Shown here: one piece after another, positions 11,097 to 22,592 of the stretch
How the letters are laid out: each line of letters begins with the position of its first letter
Numbering within the stretch: the first letter of the stretch is position 1
Origin: Rhabditoides inermis
Lineage: Eukaryota > Nematoda > Chromadorea > Rhabditida > Rhabditidae
Length of the DNA: 64,000 bases
Direction: 5' to 3'
Assembly (NCBI GenBank): GCA_963966185.1
Contig: CAWZYM010000429.1
Span: 132,001 to 196,000, forward strand
Notes under the pieces: generated by a model
What the model was told of the DNA's origin: nothing
Database searches by the model: none
Seen by the model: the letters and a program-made list of their open reading frames with translations, nothing else
Program-made: the position numbers and the translations under genes

Positions 11097-12357
11097 TCAC
11101 CCACCTTGCACTTTGTCTGATGCGGGAGAGACAGAGCGAGTTGAAGAGCGGCCTCCCGCAGTCGCTGCCTCTCCTCCTCTGCTTCTGTCGAACCCTTCTC
11201 CACCGGCCTCTCGCAATCACGCATCGGATCCTGCACAATAGTAATGCAGCAGTATACCATACAGTTGAACACACTCACCTTTTCAGGTGCACCCTGTCTT
11301 TCCTCCACCTGCGCTCGCCTCCTCTTCCCCTCTCCAATCGGGTCGTCTCCTCCCCGCTTCTTGGTCGTCTCGCGAGTCTCCTCTCCCTGCAAATTCACAA
11401 GACATTAGGGTGAGGTGTGTGTGCTGCAACCAACCATTCCAGTGTGATTCATCTTCTGTGCGATGTTCTGGCCATTAGAATCGACCCGCTTCCTCTTCTT
11501 CCTCTTCTTCCTCTTCTTCTGGTTCGCCTAGGAGCATACAACATGCAATGAACAAAGCAATATATGAACTCATCCTACCTTCGCAGTGACGTCATCATCC
11601 TCCAGCATCGAACCACGACTCTGAAAAGACAGGTTAAATTATGGCATTTGCAATCATTACCGTATAGCAGTCGCTCTCCTCGTATGTCTCATCGGAATCC
11701 CTGTCGGAATCCACCGATGATCTGAAGTTCAAAGTATGAAATCGAACGATTGTGTCAAACTCACTCATCGTCTGTCTCCTCTTCCTCTCCCTCCTCCTCC
11801 TCCCTCTTCTTCATCCTCTTTCCACGCAGCCGGCGCGTATCCCATTTTCCCTCGTCGTCAGACTCGCCCGTCACGTCGTCAGAACTGAAAAAAATAGAAT
11901 GAGACCATGACAGCCATGTCAGTCATATCTATACTCACTCGTCTCCCCTCTCCTCTCGATGGACAGCCGCAGGCCTCCGAAGTCTGCCCTCGTCTGCTTT
12001 TGTCGAACCCTTCTCCAGCGGCCTCTCACGATCACGTATCGGCGCCTGCTTGTATTGGCTGTGGGGGACGACGGTCTCCTTCTCCAACTCCATCCTCTGC
12101 TCCTGCTCCGGGATGGCGTCCTCCTCCCTCTCCTCCTCCACATCATACATCTCCGTGTCCTCCTCTTTCACCGCCTGCGCTCCTTGCGGCGTCTCGTCGT
12201 TCTTACTGAAAAACGCATAAAAATGTATAATGAATAGTTCATGTATAAGGAAAAACACCTACCGCTGACTCGTAGCATCGTGGTCCTCGTCGTCGCTGCT
12301 CAGAGTGATGCAATCCGGATCAACCTAGAATACGGAAAATTGACAAAAGAGAGAGAG

Positions 12358-12392
<35 letters not shown>

Positions 12393-13620
12393 TTGCTATG
12401 TACGCTCACCTTCACAATGACCTCGGAACCAGGTTCCTGAAAAACAACATCAACATGAAATCTGTTCAAAGGTTAAATGAATCAAGAATGAAGACTGCTC
12501 ACCTGTTTCACTCGACCCTGTCCATCGGCCGTGGCGACGCGAGCTGAAATTGGTGTGATCTCTCTCTCTCATCTCTCTCTCATCTCTCTCCTCTCTTTCC
12601 TCCCTCTCTCCTCTCTCTCTCCTTTCTCTCTCTCCTCTCTCTCACACCTCTCAGCTCTCGCATCTGCTCCTCCATCTTCTCCCGCTCTTCGAATCTCGCC
12701 CGCTGCTCCTCTTCCCACCGCTTCTTCCAATGAGACGCGTCCTCGACGTGCTTGTCACCTGAAGCAATGATACAATATCATGTTACTGTATAAATTACAA
12801 ACTCTCTCCACCCACCCCTCCTTCTCTCCCCGCGTCGCTTGCGCCTCTTCTTTCCGAGCGTGGTCATCGACTGATCCTCCGACGAAATCTCATCGCTGAT
12901 CGAATCCTGCAACAGATAATGAATCTGAATCAGAATCGGAGATGTATCCGGCATCGTTCCAGAACGGCGAGACAAGCACTCACCTCGTCTCGGTTCGTCT
13001 TCTCCCCGGAAGAGAGCAACGGCGAGTTTGCTGCCATCTGGATTTATCACATGGAAACATTGTGCAACCACGTCTCAATCACACTACTTCCAATCTTAAA
13101 TACTTTCACTACATCGATACATGCTGGGTGATTACAATGACTATTCAAAAGTCTTCCATGCATTCACACACCGCTCACCTTCTCCTGTGCCGCGTCCTTT
13201 TCCATATCTCCTCCTCCTCCCTTTCCTCCTCCTCCTCCTTCCAGTGTCGTATTGGTAGTGTTATTCATCTGAACATTTAAAACCATGGGAGAAACAATTG
13301 GTTCACAAAAGATATTTCCACGGTACAGAAACCGTTCAGTATTGGCCAACACAATTACGCGCAATCGGGAAAAAAAACTGTTTTATCAACATCAACAACT
13401 GTACAGCAAACAATACGCAAAATAAAATCTTCCAATATAAACTGAGTACGGCAAGTGACGGAAAAAAAACACTAATGTAACGATACAACAATAGAGTGAA
13501 CACCACTCACCCACTCGGCAGATGCGTACGCAATCTGATTCTCCTAGTCTCCTAGTCTCCATACGTACCTTCTTCTCCTGCTTCCTCCGCACACATCCGC
13601 GGCATCACATGAGCGCTCAG
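8410..13620 (-). CDS. Multi-exon gene with C2H2-type zinc-finger exons
   Basis: Many short minus-strand exons separated by 40-100 nt introns. Zinc-finger-like parts: 9298-9529 (YKCLVCC..., then HALAHYDGPSLYKCKLC), about 9195-9250 (HNAWQHARDAH...REKPY), about 9014-9090, 8803-8929 (KCPAHV...YSCSACGRGFN) and about 10890-10985 (HHYKGRSLFRCTLCPFKANG). The exons at 11280-11530 are basic (KRKRVDSNGQNIAQKM). Those at 9700-10000 and 11600-11940 are near copies of each other, acidic, and flanked by matching introns. Low-complexity (CT)n tracts fill several introns. Zinc fingers plus acidic and basic linkers suggest a nuclear DNA-binding protein. Exact exon joining and gene ends are unresolved, and it may be one transcription unit with the SET exons upstream. 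Confidence 0.5.
10561..10640. repeat. (CT)n microsatellite in an intron
   Basis: Nearly pure CT/CTCC run. Similar runs occur at 11040-11095 (GA), 12355-12390 (GA), 12560-12650, 14380-14440, 20610-20720, 20930-21170, 22555-22590, 23405-23465, 24000-24060, 42450-42800 and 43215-43380. They lie mostly beside exons inside introns and generate spurious Ser/Leu or Arg/Glu frames. Confidence 0.9.
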
Positions 13621-13749
13621 AGGAGAAGCATAGCCGTCTAATGCGAAACACTTCCCCTGCCACCTGAACAAATCGATTACCAGGCGTCACGAACCATTGC
13701 GAAATCGCTGCGTGATTGCGAGCGAATCTGAGTAGGATTCATTGCTGGA

Positions 13750-14110
13750 AATTGCTCCGGAATCAATTTTTCTCCGGAACTTCCTTTTTTTGGAAGGCAT
13801 TTGCTCTCTTCTCTTCACACCCTCCCCCTGTCCACTCACTGTTCGTTCGGAACTGCGAGCATCCACTCTCCTTGCACCCGAACAAGATCGGGTGTGCTAG
13901 GTGAAGGTAGCTGTGACGGGGACGGCTGCCGGAAAACACACTCACTCGCACACCTGCAAGCGAAACATATTCCAACTTTTGTATGACGCAAGCAAAGTGG
14001 GCCGGTAACATCATCAAGTCGATCATCATGATCTATATTAGCCACTCGCTTCTTGGCTAATTGTAAGATATGGCCATTCTCTTCCAAACCAGTCTTTCCA
14101 CCATTGCTCA
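13750..14110 (-). CDS. Candidate cysteine-rich exons between SET and zinc-finger blocks
   Basis: Minus-strand piece near 13845-13920 reads HLAHPILFGCKESGCSQFRT and ends at a GTGAGTG donor; spacing of its cysteines suits a zinc-binding finger. A piece near 13960-14110 reads LAKKRVANIDHDDRLDDV, then CLRHTKVGICFACRCASE. Splice signals are plausible, but I could not establish phase. This could be the post-SET part of the upstream gene or the start of the zinc-finger gene. Confidence 0.35.
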
Positions 14111-14279
14111 TTCATAGTGAATGATGAAAAAGTTTAAAACAAAACCAAAGAGTTGTTTTCATTGCGATCACGATAGTATTCAGTCCGTTCGAAACCGGTT
14201 CACAAGTCTTGAAAACGATGTTTGGTCGCGTTTCGAAGAAACAGAATGCTAGTTGAACGATGTGATTTGCAAAAAAATG

Positions 14280-14861
14280 GAAATGCCCGCGCGCACCTCC
14301 GTTCCCGGCGGCATCGCCTTCAGAGCCACCATGTAGATGTGCGCCGACGTGGGGTGCACAGGTTGCGCACCGACCTGCAACGCTCTCCCTCTCTCTCTCC
14401 CTCTCTCTCTATGTATCTCTCTCTCTCTCCCTCTCTCCACTCACGTCATCGGCATGCAATTAGGCCAGTAGCTGTGGCTCATGAACCGCGCGGCGTTGCC
14501 GATCCGGAACGGGTCTATGTGGTACTCCACCGACAGCTTCTGCAAGACGCCGAATCAATCGATAAATAAATATGTAATGTAATGCTCACATCAATCGACA
14601 AGGATAGTCATTCATCAATAATCCAAATTGCTCTATTACTAAAGGAAAGTCGAACATGGAAATGCTGTACGGAAATGGGAAATACAACAAATACATAAAT
14701 AAAGAGCAATAGAGAGAATACTCACGGCTCTCATCAACGATGACATTAAAGATGGAGGGGTTGAGATCGACGAGCTCCTTCTTGAAGACGTTGAGGTTGC
14801 ACAGCGCCTGCGGCTCATCGCGCATGTCAGCCAAGAACTTGCCCACATAGCGGATCCGAAT
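14280..14861 (-). CDS. SET-domain (lysine methyltransferase-type) exons
   Basis: Exon 14726-14861 reads IRYVGKFLADMRDEPQ... to NPSIFNVIVDES before a GTGAGT donor. Exon about 14446-14539 (acceptor TTGCAG) reads YHIDPFRIGNAARFMSHSYW, then PN: the SET core, in which the family pattern is D...GN.ARF.NHSC.PN. Exon about 14280-14378 continues AHIYMVALKAMPPGTEVRAG, matching the strand that follows and the G-E-E/T-E position. Such proteins transfer methyl groups from S-adenosylmethionine to lysines, usually on histones. Here the conserved NHSC reads SHSY, and the first two exons do not join in phase as read, so an extra small exon, an indel or pseudogenisation is likely. Pre-SET sequence was not identified. 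Confidence 0.65.
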
Positions 14862-14929
14862 CTGAAGGAAAACACATGAACACATCAGAAATCATTATTT
14901 GCGACACAACAAAAAACACGTACAGGTTC

Positions 14930-16860
14930 TCAACCGGCGACGGCGTAGCAGACGCGAGCACAAAGGCGGCCGCCGATGCGTTCAGCTTGTGGGTGGGTGG
15001 GCATCGCGGCAGCTATAGGCATCTCAGCTTGGACGGACTCCACATTATTCCGCGCAGAAATCGTAGCCGCCTGAACAACATCGTCAAAATGAAACATACC
15101 TTGTCGCTGCACTCGAGTGTGACGGCAGGAGCTCTCTCGGGAAGAGCAGCAACGGGGGCAACGGGGGCGACAGGGACAACGGGGGAGGTAGGCGCCATAG
15201 CCGAGGGCGGAGAGGCAAAGAGGGCGCCGGAGCACCACCAGCGCCAGTCTGCGCACTCGCAAACTCGTCTCGGTTGGTGAACGAGGGAGAGAAAGAGAGG
15301 AGAGATGCCCACCCACCTTGCACTCTGTCTGCTGCGGGAGACAGGGCGAGTTGAACAGCGGTGTCCCGCAGTCGTTGTCTCTCCTCCTCGATAGTAGGAA
15401 GGGAGTGCACATGGTAGAAGCTGCTGGGCTAGGAAGGAGCTGCTTTTGCCGGAGTTGCACCGCATGAGGAAGGAGTTGCACGTTGATCAGTTTAGTAAAA
15501 GAATAGCATTTTTGCACAACGTTTGACACAGAAGGGTGTTTTCGACCGTATTGGATCGAGTACAGTAGCATGAAACTGTACCAGCCGGAGATCTGCATTC
15601 ACTAGTGAACTGATGTTTAGCTCATATCGAGGATTGATGCACTCTTATGGTACTAATAAAGATCGTACACCTGATTATACTGTAATATATGCGAAACACA
15701 CATCGCACTTTTCATGTAGGCTGATCAATGTTCTGTTTCCGCACCTAAACCTTTATGTCTACTGGCATAATATCTATATCTCAATATGCATTTCTAGAAG
15801 GCTGTAGTATTAGAACTTCTTTGTATATGATATTGTGAACATACAATACATCATAGAGATAATATATGCATAAGTATGCTATGTTTCGACACTACTAGAA
15901 TAGTTCAAGTGCAACTCCTTCCCCTAGTAGTGTAGCTCCTTCCGGAGCAGCTTCTACCATGTGCACTTCCTTCCTCCTATCCTCCTCCTCTGCTTCTGTC
16001 GAACTTGTTCAAATCGTCTCTCCTTTTCACATACCGGTTCCTATAAAATAGTTGATCAAAAGTGATACAGGTCAACCACTCACCTCATTATGTACATCCT
16101 GTTTCTCCTCCTCTTGCCTCCTCTTCTTCTCTCCAATCGGGTTGCCTCTTCCTCTCTTATTCTCCGCGGTCTTCTCGCGAGTCGCGAGTCTCCTCTCCCT
16201 GCAAATTCACAAGACATTAGGGTGAGGTGTGCGCACTTAACCAACCCTTCCAGCGTGCTTCATCTTCTGCGCGATGTTCTGGTCATTGGAATCGACCCGC
16301 TTCCTCTTTTTGTTCTTCTTCTGACTCACCTAGAATGATATAGTCGACTAATCAATACATGAACACATACTACCTCCGAAGTGACGTCATCGTCAGCCGT
16401 CGCATGCGCGCGCTCCCGCCTTCCACCTGCGCTCTTCTGCAGATTCTCCCGAATCACAAATTGTTATCCAATCGTGATCACGACACATACCGCAGCCGCC
16501 GTCGTCTCCTTCTTCTCTCCTCCCGGACCGGACTCGAACCCGATACTCGCCCCGTTGCCAGCAGACTGCACCAGCTGAAACGTACACTCCCCAGTCGTAC
16601 CTGTCTCCTCATCCACTTACCTGTGCAATGTCCACGTAGACAGCTCTCCAGTCGGCGGTCCGAGAGACGTCGATGGTGGCTTCGTCGCTGTTCTGCGAGA
16701 CACCGCAGCCATGCAGGAGCACGAACTAGATGGCATCGATCGATCGATATCCGCCCGCATGACTCACCCTTACCAGCTGCTTGTTGAAGTCGATTTTGTC
16801 GTCGGGAATCGGCGACGGGCGGTCAGGAGACGTGGCGGATCCGTCATTCTAAATGAAACA
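14930..16860 (-). CDS. Upstream exons of the SET/zinc-finger block
   Basis: Minus-strand exons with good splice signals: about 16780-16855 (SATSPDRPSPIPDDKIDFNK), 16621-16725 (EATIDVSRTADWRAVYVDIA, donor GTAAGT), about 16497-16575 (LVQSAGNGASIGFESGPGGE), 16250-16330 (KKRKRVDSNDQNIAQKMKHA) and about 16100-16200 (basic, Lys/Glu-rich). The 16.1-16.34 kb part is a near copy of 11.28-11.53 kb. 14936-15060 reads SARNNVESVQAEMPIAAAMP, then a stop. These look like linkers of a nuclear protein. No catalytic domain is visible here. Whether all belong to one mRNA with 14280-14861 is inferred from strand and spacing. Confidence 0.45.
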
Positions 16861-17339
16861 ATAGGATCTGACCAAACAAACGCGCAGCAAACGAAATCGA
16901 TTCCGCGCAAACTCGACTGTCTCACAATTCGTAATCTGTTGGCTTGCCGGCTGACTAAGTGACGTCAATATGAGCACTATTGATGTGTATTCCAAATAGT
17001 ATCGAGCATTAAAAACGGAAATTAAAAAAAGAACAAATACAACGTAATCGAAAACGCACAATATAAAACGCTGAAAGACACTTAGAAAAACGGCATCGCA
17101 ACGTGTTGTGACGTCACTTTTCCTGTCCTTTTTCGCGCCTTTTTTCGCACGGGACAGAGATGGCATCGATTCGATTGGTGCGGCACATTCATCATACTAC
17201 CACAGTTGAAAACGTAACATAAACAAATAACACATTACTAAAAGTTCTGTGATAGAATACGTGCAATAGGAAGGTAGTAGCTTATTAGATCAATAGTAAT
17301 GTTACTCAAAAAGGGAAAAGAGCGGACACCTTTCTCAAA

Positions 17340-17835
17340 CCAGGTCGTGTCCTGAAATTCCAGTTTAGTGAGGACATCTCATATCAGTGCATGGAAACCT
17401 TTCACTCACGCGGCGTGCGCGTGGCTGTCTCTGTCCGATCGCCGACTTGACATCACCGAGGCATCGACGGAAGCGAGTCGTGCCCTGGAATATCAAGTGA
17501 ATGTCGACTCCTTCCACACTCCACCCATCTTCGTCCGCCGCTCAGCGTCCTCCATCAGAGTGCGAGTCCGCGTCTGGAAAGGGGCATTGCACAATCTTTT
17601 GTGTATAGACTATCAACCATGTCCAGTCCTTGCAGCTTGTCCGACACTGCCTTCCCCTGTCTCTCCTCTCATCACTCCTCGCTCTCACTGTCAGTGTAGC
17701 TGATGACAGTCAGAGCGTCATCCTGCAGTTCAATGAGTCAACTTATTTAGCCAATTGGAATCGCATACATTCCGTTCCTCTCCCTGCGTCTCGACATCTT
17801 CTCTGCTGTGCATCCTCTCTCGCCTCCTCTGGTCA
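17340..17835 (-). repeat. Second copy of the 8.05-8.48 kb exon block
   Basis: Aligned by eye, 17530-17830 matches 8185-8480 through exon and intron, including the exon ending in ISYTDSES (here with changes), the intron before it and an upstream exon reading MSRCREGERNVCDSI. Many substitutions separate the copies, so the duplication is not recent. The similarity stops where the satellite-ended repeat begins at 17836. Confidence 0.75.
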
Positions 17836-18775
17836 TTAGTAAATCATACAACATATACAACATACCATCATACAATCATACTATCATACGATCATACTAC
17901 GGTATCATACCATCATACCACCATACCACCATACCACCATACCACCATACCACCATACCACCATACCACCATACCACCATACCACCATACCACCATACCA
18001 CCATACCACCATACCACCATACCACCATACTACCATACCACCATACCACCATTCCACCATACTACCATACCACCAAACCAGATTATCTTTTTATTTGCGG
18101 TTCTGAGTATACGAAACTCTGGTTTTTTTTAAACAAATTGAGTGACAGCAAAGATAATGGGTTTTGCTCATCTTGCCGATTTTGGTAGAGAAGAGTGGCT
18201 ATGGCTACATAACCTTTTTGTTAATAAAAAAAACGAGCAAAGAGTAAACGGCAACGCTTTTTGCAGATCTTGTAAATCTACGTGCGTTTCACACAACGTT
18301 TTTTGTCATTGATATACAAATGTAGATGTAGAATTTATCGGTGGTTGTTAAAATTAAAACACCGACACTCTGGAAAGGGTCACCAAGGTGAAGCAAGGAA
18401 GGTGAGAGGGAAGACAGATTGAACATAGAGGAAAGAGAAAGAGAGAGGTGTTCTTCAGAACTTGCACCGTCCAGGGTTGGCGAACAGCCAGCAGCTTTTT
18501 CATAGGCGGTGGTACCCATTCTTGTCTTCTCCTCGGTGATTGTTGGACCTAGATTCATGCAGTGGTGGTCAGTCGAACGGTCCTCTGCGACCAATTTCAC
18601 CAGAAATTGGACGAAATGAACACAATGCCCTTTCTCGAGTCTCTGGTGAGTTACAAAGTTCTAGTTTCGCTTTTCGCGAAATCGAAAAGACTATCCAATC
18701 GCTTTTTGAATGTTGAATCTTTCTGAAAAAGTTTACATACACCTGTTTTGATACCAAGACATGAATTTCACCCTT
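17836..18775. mobile_element. Satellite-ended repeat, copy 1 (right end lost)
   Basis: Starts with attagtaaatcatacaacat, as copy 2 does, followed by about 25 tandem ATACCACC-type units (17900-18075) and a unique core (18300-18770). The core matches copy 2 at 21500-21930 over most of its length, including tttatcggtggttgtt and caccaaggtgaagcaagga. The inverted right-hand satellite of copy 2 is missing; ABC-transporter sequence begins soon after. Confidence 0.7.
17895..18075. repeat. 8-bp satellite (ATACCACC)n
   Basis: Near-perfect direct repeats of an 8-bp unit. The same unit forms 21215-21350 and, inverted, 22045-22165. Confidence 0.9.
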
Positions 18776-18857
18776 TTCTGATGGAACGGCGAGGCTCGCA
18801 TTTGCATATCTACGCGAGCATCGAGCGATAGAGGGCAATTCGGCGCGAACGATACTC

Positions 18858-19608
18858 GCTCTTTGAAGTCGCCGCCGCCATTCTATCCGAGGCGGACTTG
18901 GTGATTCTCGACGAACCCACTGCTGGAATCGATGCCAAGGCTCGCCGCGAGATCTGGGACCTGCTGTCGGCGATCCGCGCGTCTGGCACGGCTATTCTCC
19001 TCACCTCGCACTCTATGAGCGAGTGCGAGGCGCTGTGCAGCCGCATTGCTGTGCTCAGCAAGGGAAAGATGATCGCCGTCGGATCCGCACAGCACCTCAA
19101 GAGAAGATGCGCACCAGAAATGTACAATCTCCGAAAACGTACAGATATCAAACAATGGTCAAACATGAAACAATAAGCAAACAATATCAACAGCAAACAA
19201 TATGAAACAAAGTAAACAATGACCATCAAAGATTGATATGGTTTGAGGTACGGCAAGCACTTTTGTCTGACGATGACGCTGCCGTCTGAGGAGAGTACCG
19301 AAGAGAAGAAGAGCCAGGTGATGACTGGTATCAAGAACGAGTTCGGCGAGGCGAACGCGTCTTGCCTCATGTTCAACTCCGGCGAGGTTCAGTGCAAGGT
19401 ACGCTACTTGTTCTGTGACATAAGTAATCATGTTATTTTGTTGATCGCGCGCCAAGATGGCGACAAGTGGTCTACGATGTTCACTCGGGTCCTGGCTTTG
19501 AAGAAGACACTGGGAGTGGCCGACTTGTGTCTCTCGCAAGCATCTCTCGAGGGCACTTTCCAGTGTCTTGCCGGAGCGAATCGCAAAGCAGCCGAGGCTC
19601 ACAAGTAG
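18858..19608 (+). pseudogene. ABCA-type ABC transporter, C-terminal nucleotide-binding domain fragment
   Basis: Plus-strand reading VILDEPTAGIDAKARREIWD is a Walker B motif with D-loop. It is followed by LLTSHSMSECEALCSRIAVL (H-loop His) and GKMIAVGSAQHLK, which is diagnostic of A-subfamily lipid transporters. After an interruption (19107-19245) the sequence resumes YGKHFCLTM..., then GVADLCLSQASLEGTFQCL and a stop at 19608: the usual regulatory tail. Walker A and the LSGGQ signature are absent, and an in-frame stop lies at 18829. The first gap lacks a clean GT donor where homology stops (CTCAAGAG/AAGATG). The full protein would pump lipids across membranes using ATP. This copy is a 5'-truncated remnant, probably non-functional. 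Confidence 0.85.
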
Positions 19609-19619
19609 ATTAGAAAACA

Positions 19620-20440
19620 TTTTATCTTATACTTTTAAATATTAACTTCGAATAACTCATATGATTGCTGGTGAAAAGCTCGGATAAACTGACGTTTTAT
19701 ATCATGTTATATTTAAACTATCGAAAATTAAAAAAATTAAAAATCGAAAATTTGTGGGCATCATTTTTTTGAGAAAGCAGTTGTATGTTTTGATATACCA
19801 TGGCTACCTCCCATTTCAATTTCGTAGAAACAGCTCATTTGAATCGGCTCACGCTAAAATATTGAACGTGTGCACTTCCCAGAGCGATGTAATCATAGAA
19901 TATTGTGATGTCAGATGTTAAAGCCAGGGACCACGAGTGTTGGAAAATACTTATCTTTATCCTACGTTTCGGCTTTACGCCTTCATCAGGGATGTGTGGC
20001 AATACCTCAAACTTGGGTAATTAAAAAAAATCATACAATGTAATCAACACACAAACGTTGTTTGATCTCCAACCTATACATGGGATTTACTACACTGGCA
20101 CTGGCTTTTCTTCCTGATAGCCACTGGAAGTAGTCATCACTCCGAGGGATATACCATGGTGATCGAGGTGACTCGATTATAAAGTTCAATTTTGTGTATC
20201 TATAGCGTAAACGTTTTCCGTGTGAATCTATCAGTCTATCAGAAGTCTATCAGTCTATCAGTCTATCAGAACGTCTATCAGAACGTCTAGAAAGTCTATC
20301 AGAATCTTGTTCGCACACATTTTACACATTCTACTTCTCGCAGAGTGTTTTAGCGATTTGAAAAGGGTCTGATAGATTCTTTTTTTTTACAATTTATGGA
20401 ACACATATCTACACAATACATACATGGAACTTTGAATAAA
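19620..20440. other. Intergenic, with tctatcag repeats
   Basis: No exons seen. 20225-20305 holds about nine copies of an 8-12 bp unit, (aga)(cg)tctatcag. A hammerhead-like motif is annotated separately at 19962-19991. Confidence 0.6.
19962..19991 (-). ncRNA. Hammerhead-ribozyme-like core
   Basis: On the minus strand the sequence reads CTGATGA, then AGGCGTAAAGCC (a short stem II with a GTAA-type loop), then GAAACGTA: the conserved catalytic core order CUGAUGA-stem II-GAAA. Hammerheads of this kind occur in Penelope-like elements and other animal retroelements. A possible partner for stem III (ACGT) followed by a GTGTG stretch, which could form stem I with CACAC just before the core, lies upstream near 20050, but the loop would be long. 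Cleavage competence is unproven. Confidence 0.5.
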
Positions 20441-20442
20441 TG

Positions 20443-20685
20443 CTAGTGTGCCTGGTTGACTGTGTTGAAGTAGGCGTTGAATTTCTGCCGGTGTGTCTTG
20501 GCAAAGTCGACAGAGTGCCTGCCTCTCTCGAGTAGCTTGGAGAACGAGGGGAGAGCGGCATAGCGAGGGTTGGAGGAAAGGAAGTGCTCGTACTGAAAAG
20601 AAAGATTCTCTCTCTCTCTCCCTCTCCCTCTCTCGCTCTCTCTCTCGCTCTCTCTCTCTATCTCTCTCTCTCTCTCTCTCTCCCT

Positions 20686-20718
<33 letters not shown>

Positions 20719-22547
20719 CTCAAACTCACCGCCTTCAGTTTCTGCTCATTCCTCACTGGCAGAGAGTCGATCTCGTAATTGAAAAGACGTCCGGGGCTCA
20801 CGCTAAAATATCGACTACCGTACACCAACCTACAGTATCGCGTACTTTTCGATTTCGACAATGTGTTGCATGAAGAAGTCGTGAATGAGCAGACCGCCGA
20901 TGGAAGTGGAGGCGATTTCCTGGTATCACCTTTCTCCCTCTCTCTCTCCCCCTCTTTCTCCCTCTCTCCCTCTTTCTCTCTCTCTCCCTCTCTCTCTCTC
21001 TCTCCCTCTTTCTTTCTCTCTCTCCCTCTCTCTCACTCTCTCTCTCTCCCACTTTCTCTCCCTCTCTCTCTCTCTCTCTCTCTCCCCTTCTCTCTCTCTC
21101 TCCCCTTCTCTCTCTCTCCCTCTCTCTCCCTCTCTCTCTCTCCCTCTCTCTCCCTCTCTCCCTCTTTCTCGGTCATTAGTAAATCATACAACATACAACA
21201 TACCATCATACAATCATACCATCATACCATCATACTACGGTATTATACCACCATACCATGGTATCATACCATCATACCATCATACCACCATATCATCATA
21301 CCACCATACCACCATACCACCATACCACCATACCACCATACCACCAACCTATTACCAGAAATAAAACGGACGATCACGAGATTTACAGAACGTTTTCAAT
21401 GTCATGTAAAACCGTTTTTGTTAAACGATGATTGGACACATCATTATGTTGTCCTAATCTCGGTGTTCTCTGTGTTTGGATGAGCAGAAAACGTCTCGAT
21501 TTTCATACTCTTTGATATACGTGTGTAGATGTAGATTTTATCGGTGGTTGTTGAAGCACGGACACTCTGGAAAGGATCACCAAGGTGAAGCAAGGAGGGT
21601 GAGAGGGAAGACAGATTGACAATAGAGGAGGAGAGGGCAAAAGAGGTGTTCTTCGGAACTGGCACTATCCAGGTTTTGAGAACAGCCAAAAATTTCGGCA
21701 GCGGTTGTTCCCATTCTTGTCCTCTTCTCGGCATTCTCTGATTGTTTAATCTAGATGCATGCTGTGGTGGCGAGTCGAACGGCCCTCTGCGAGTAATATC
21801 GACCGAATTGGGACGAAATGATCCCTGTTGGGCAACGATGTTCTAGTTTCGCGAAATCGAAGGCATATCCAATAGCATAGTTAAATCTTTCTGAAAAAAA
21901 GTTCTCATAAACCTGTGTTGATACTTCAAAACTTAAAAGAAGGAAAAAAATAAACAGGAAAAGAAATAACGATCTAAATCTAAAATAAACAAAAAAAGAA
22001 GCGAGTGAGATGAAAGTGCCCGCGAAAACATTTCGAAATCACCGTGGTATGGTGGTTTGGTGGTATGGTGGTATGGTAGTATGATGGTATGATGGTACGG
22101 TGGTATGGTGGTACGGTGGTATGGTGGTATGGTGGTATGATGGTATGTTGTATGTTGTATGATTTACTAATTGCCGATAATCCCCATTTGCATCCCATGT
22201 CTAAAATTCGACATTTGTAGTTTGCTTATTGCCTACTGTTTGTATGTTTCTTCTTTTTTTCTCATTTTACCTTCCTACCGTATGCTATGTTGTGTTTCCT
22301 ATGTTGCCCATGTTAAGTACTCAACACGGTAATAAACTATATTAACGATACCTACCGTATGAACTTGGTCCTGATTCCCTTTCGGAAGATGGTGCAGACG
22401 AATGAGAGGGCGCAGAGAAGCAGCGCCACTCCGGCTGTGATCGGACCAGCCACAGTGTCCGAGTGAGACAGACGGAGCTGGAAGAGGGGAGTAGAGAGAG
22501 AGGGGAAGAGGGAGAATAAGAGAAAGGGGGAGGAAGGAGGAAGAGGG

Positions 22548-22592
<45 letters not shown>

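Noticed and set aside
17755..18188. HHTTIPPY-repeat frames, possible repetitive protein
   Set aside because: Arises from (ATACCACC)n satellite read in frame; no start, splice or conserved copy (other arrays read differently).
18289..18600. Minus ORF of 103 codons in the satellite-ended repeat
   Set aside because: Not open in sister copy 21500-21800, so not conserved coding sequence.
20885..21364. Ser/Leu/Pro frames over the (CT)n tract and satellite
   Set aside because: Pure low-complexity artefact; open in two frames at once.
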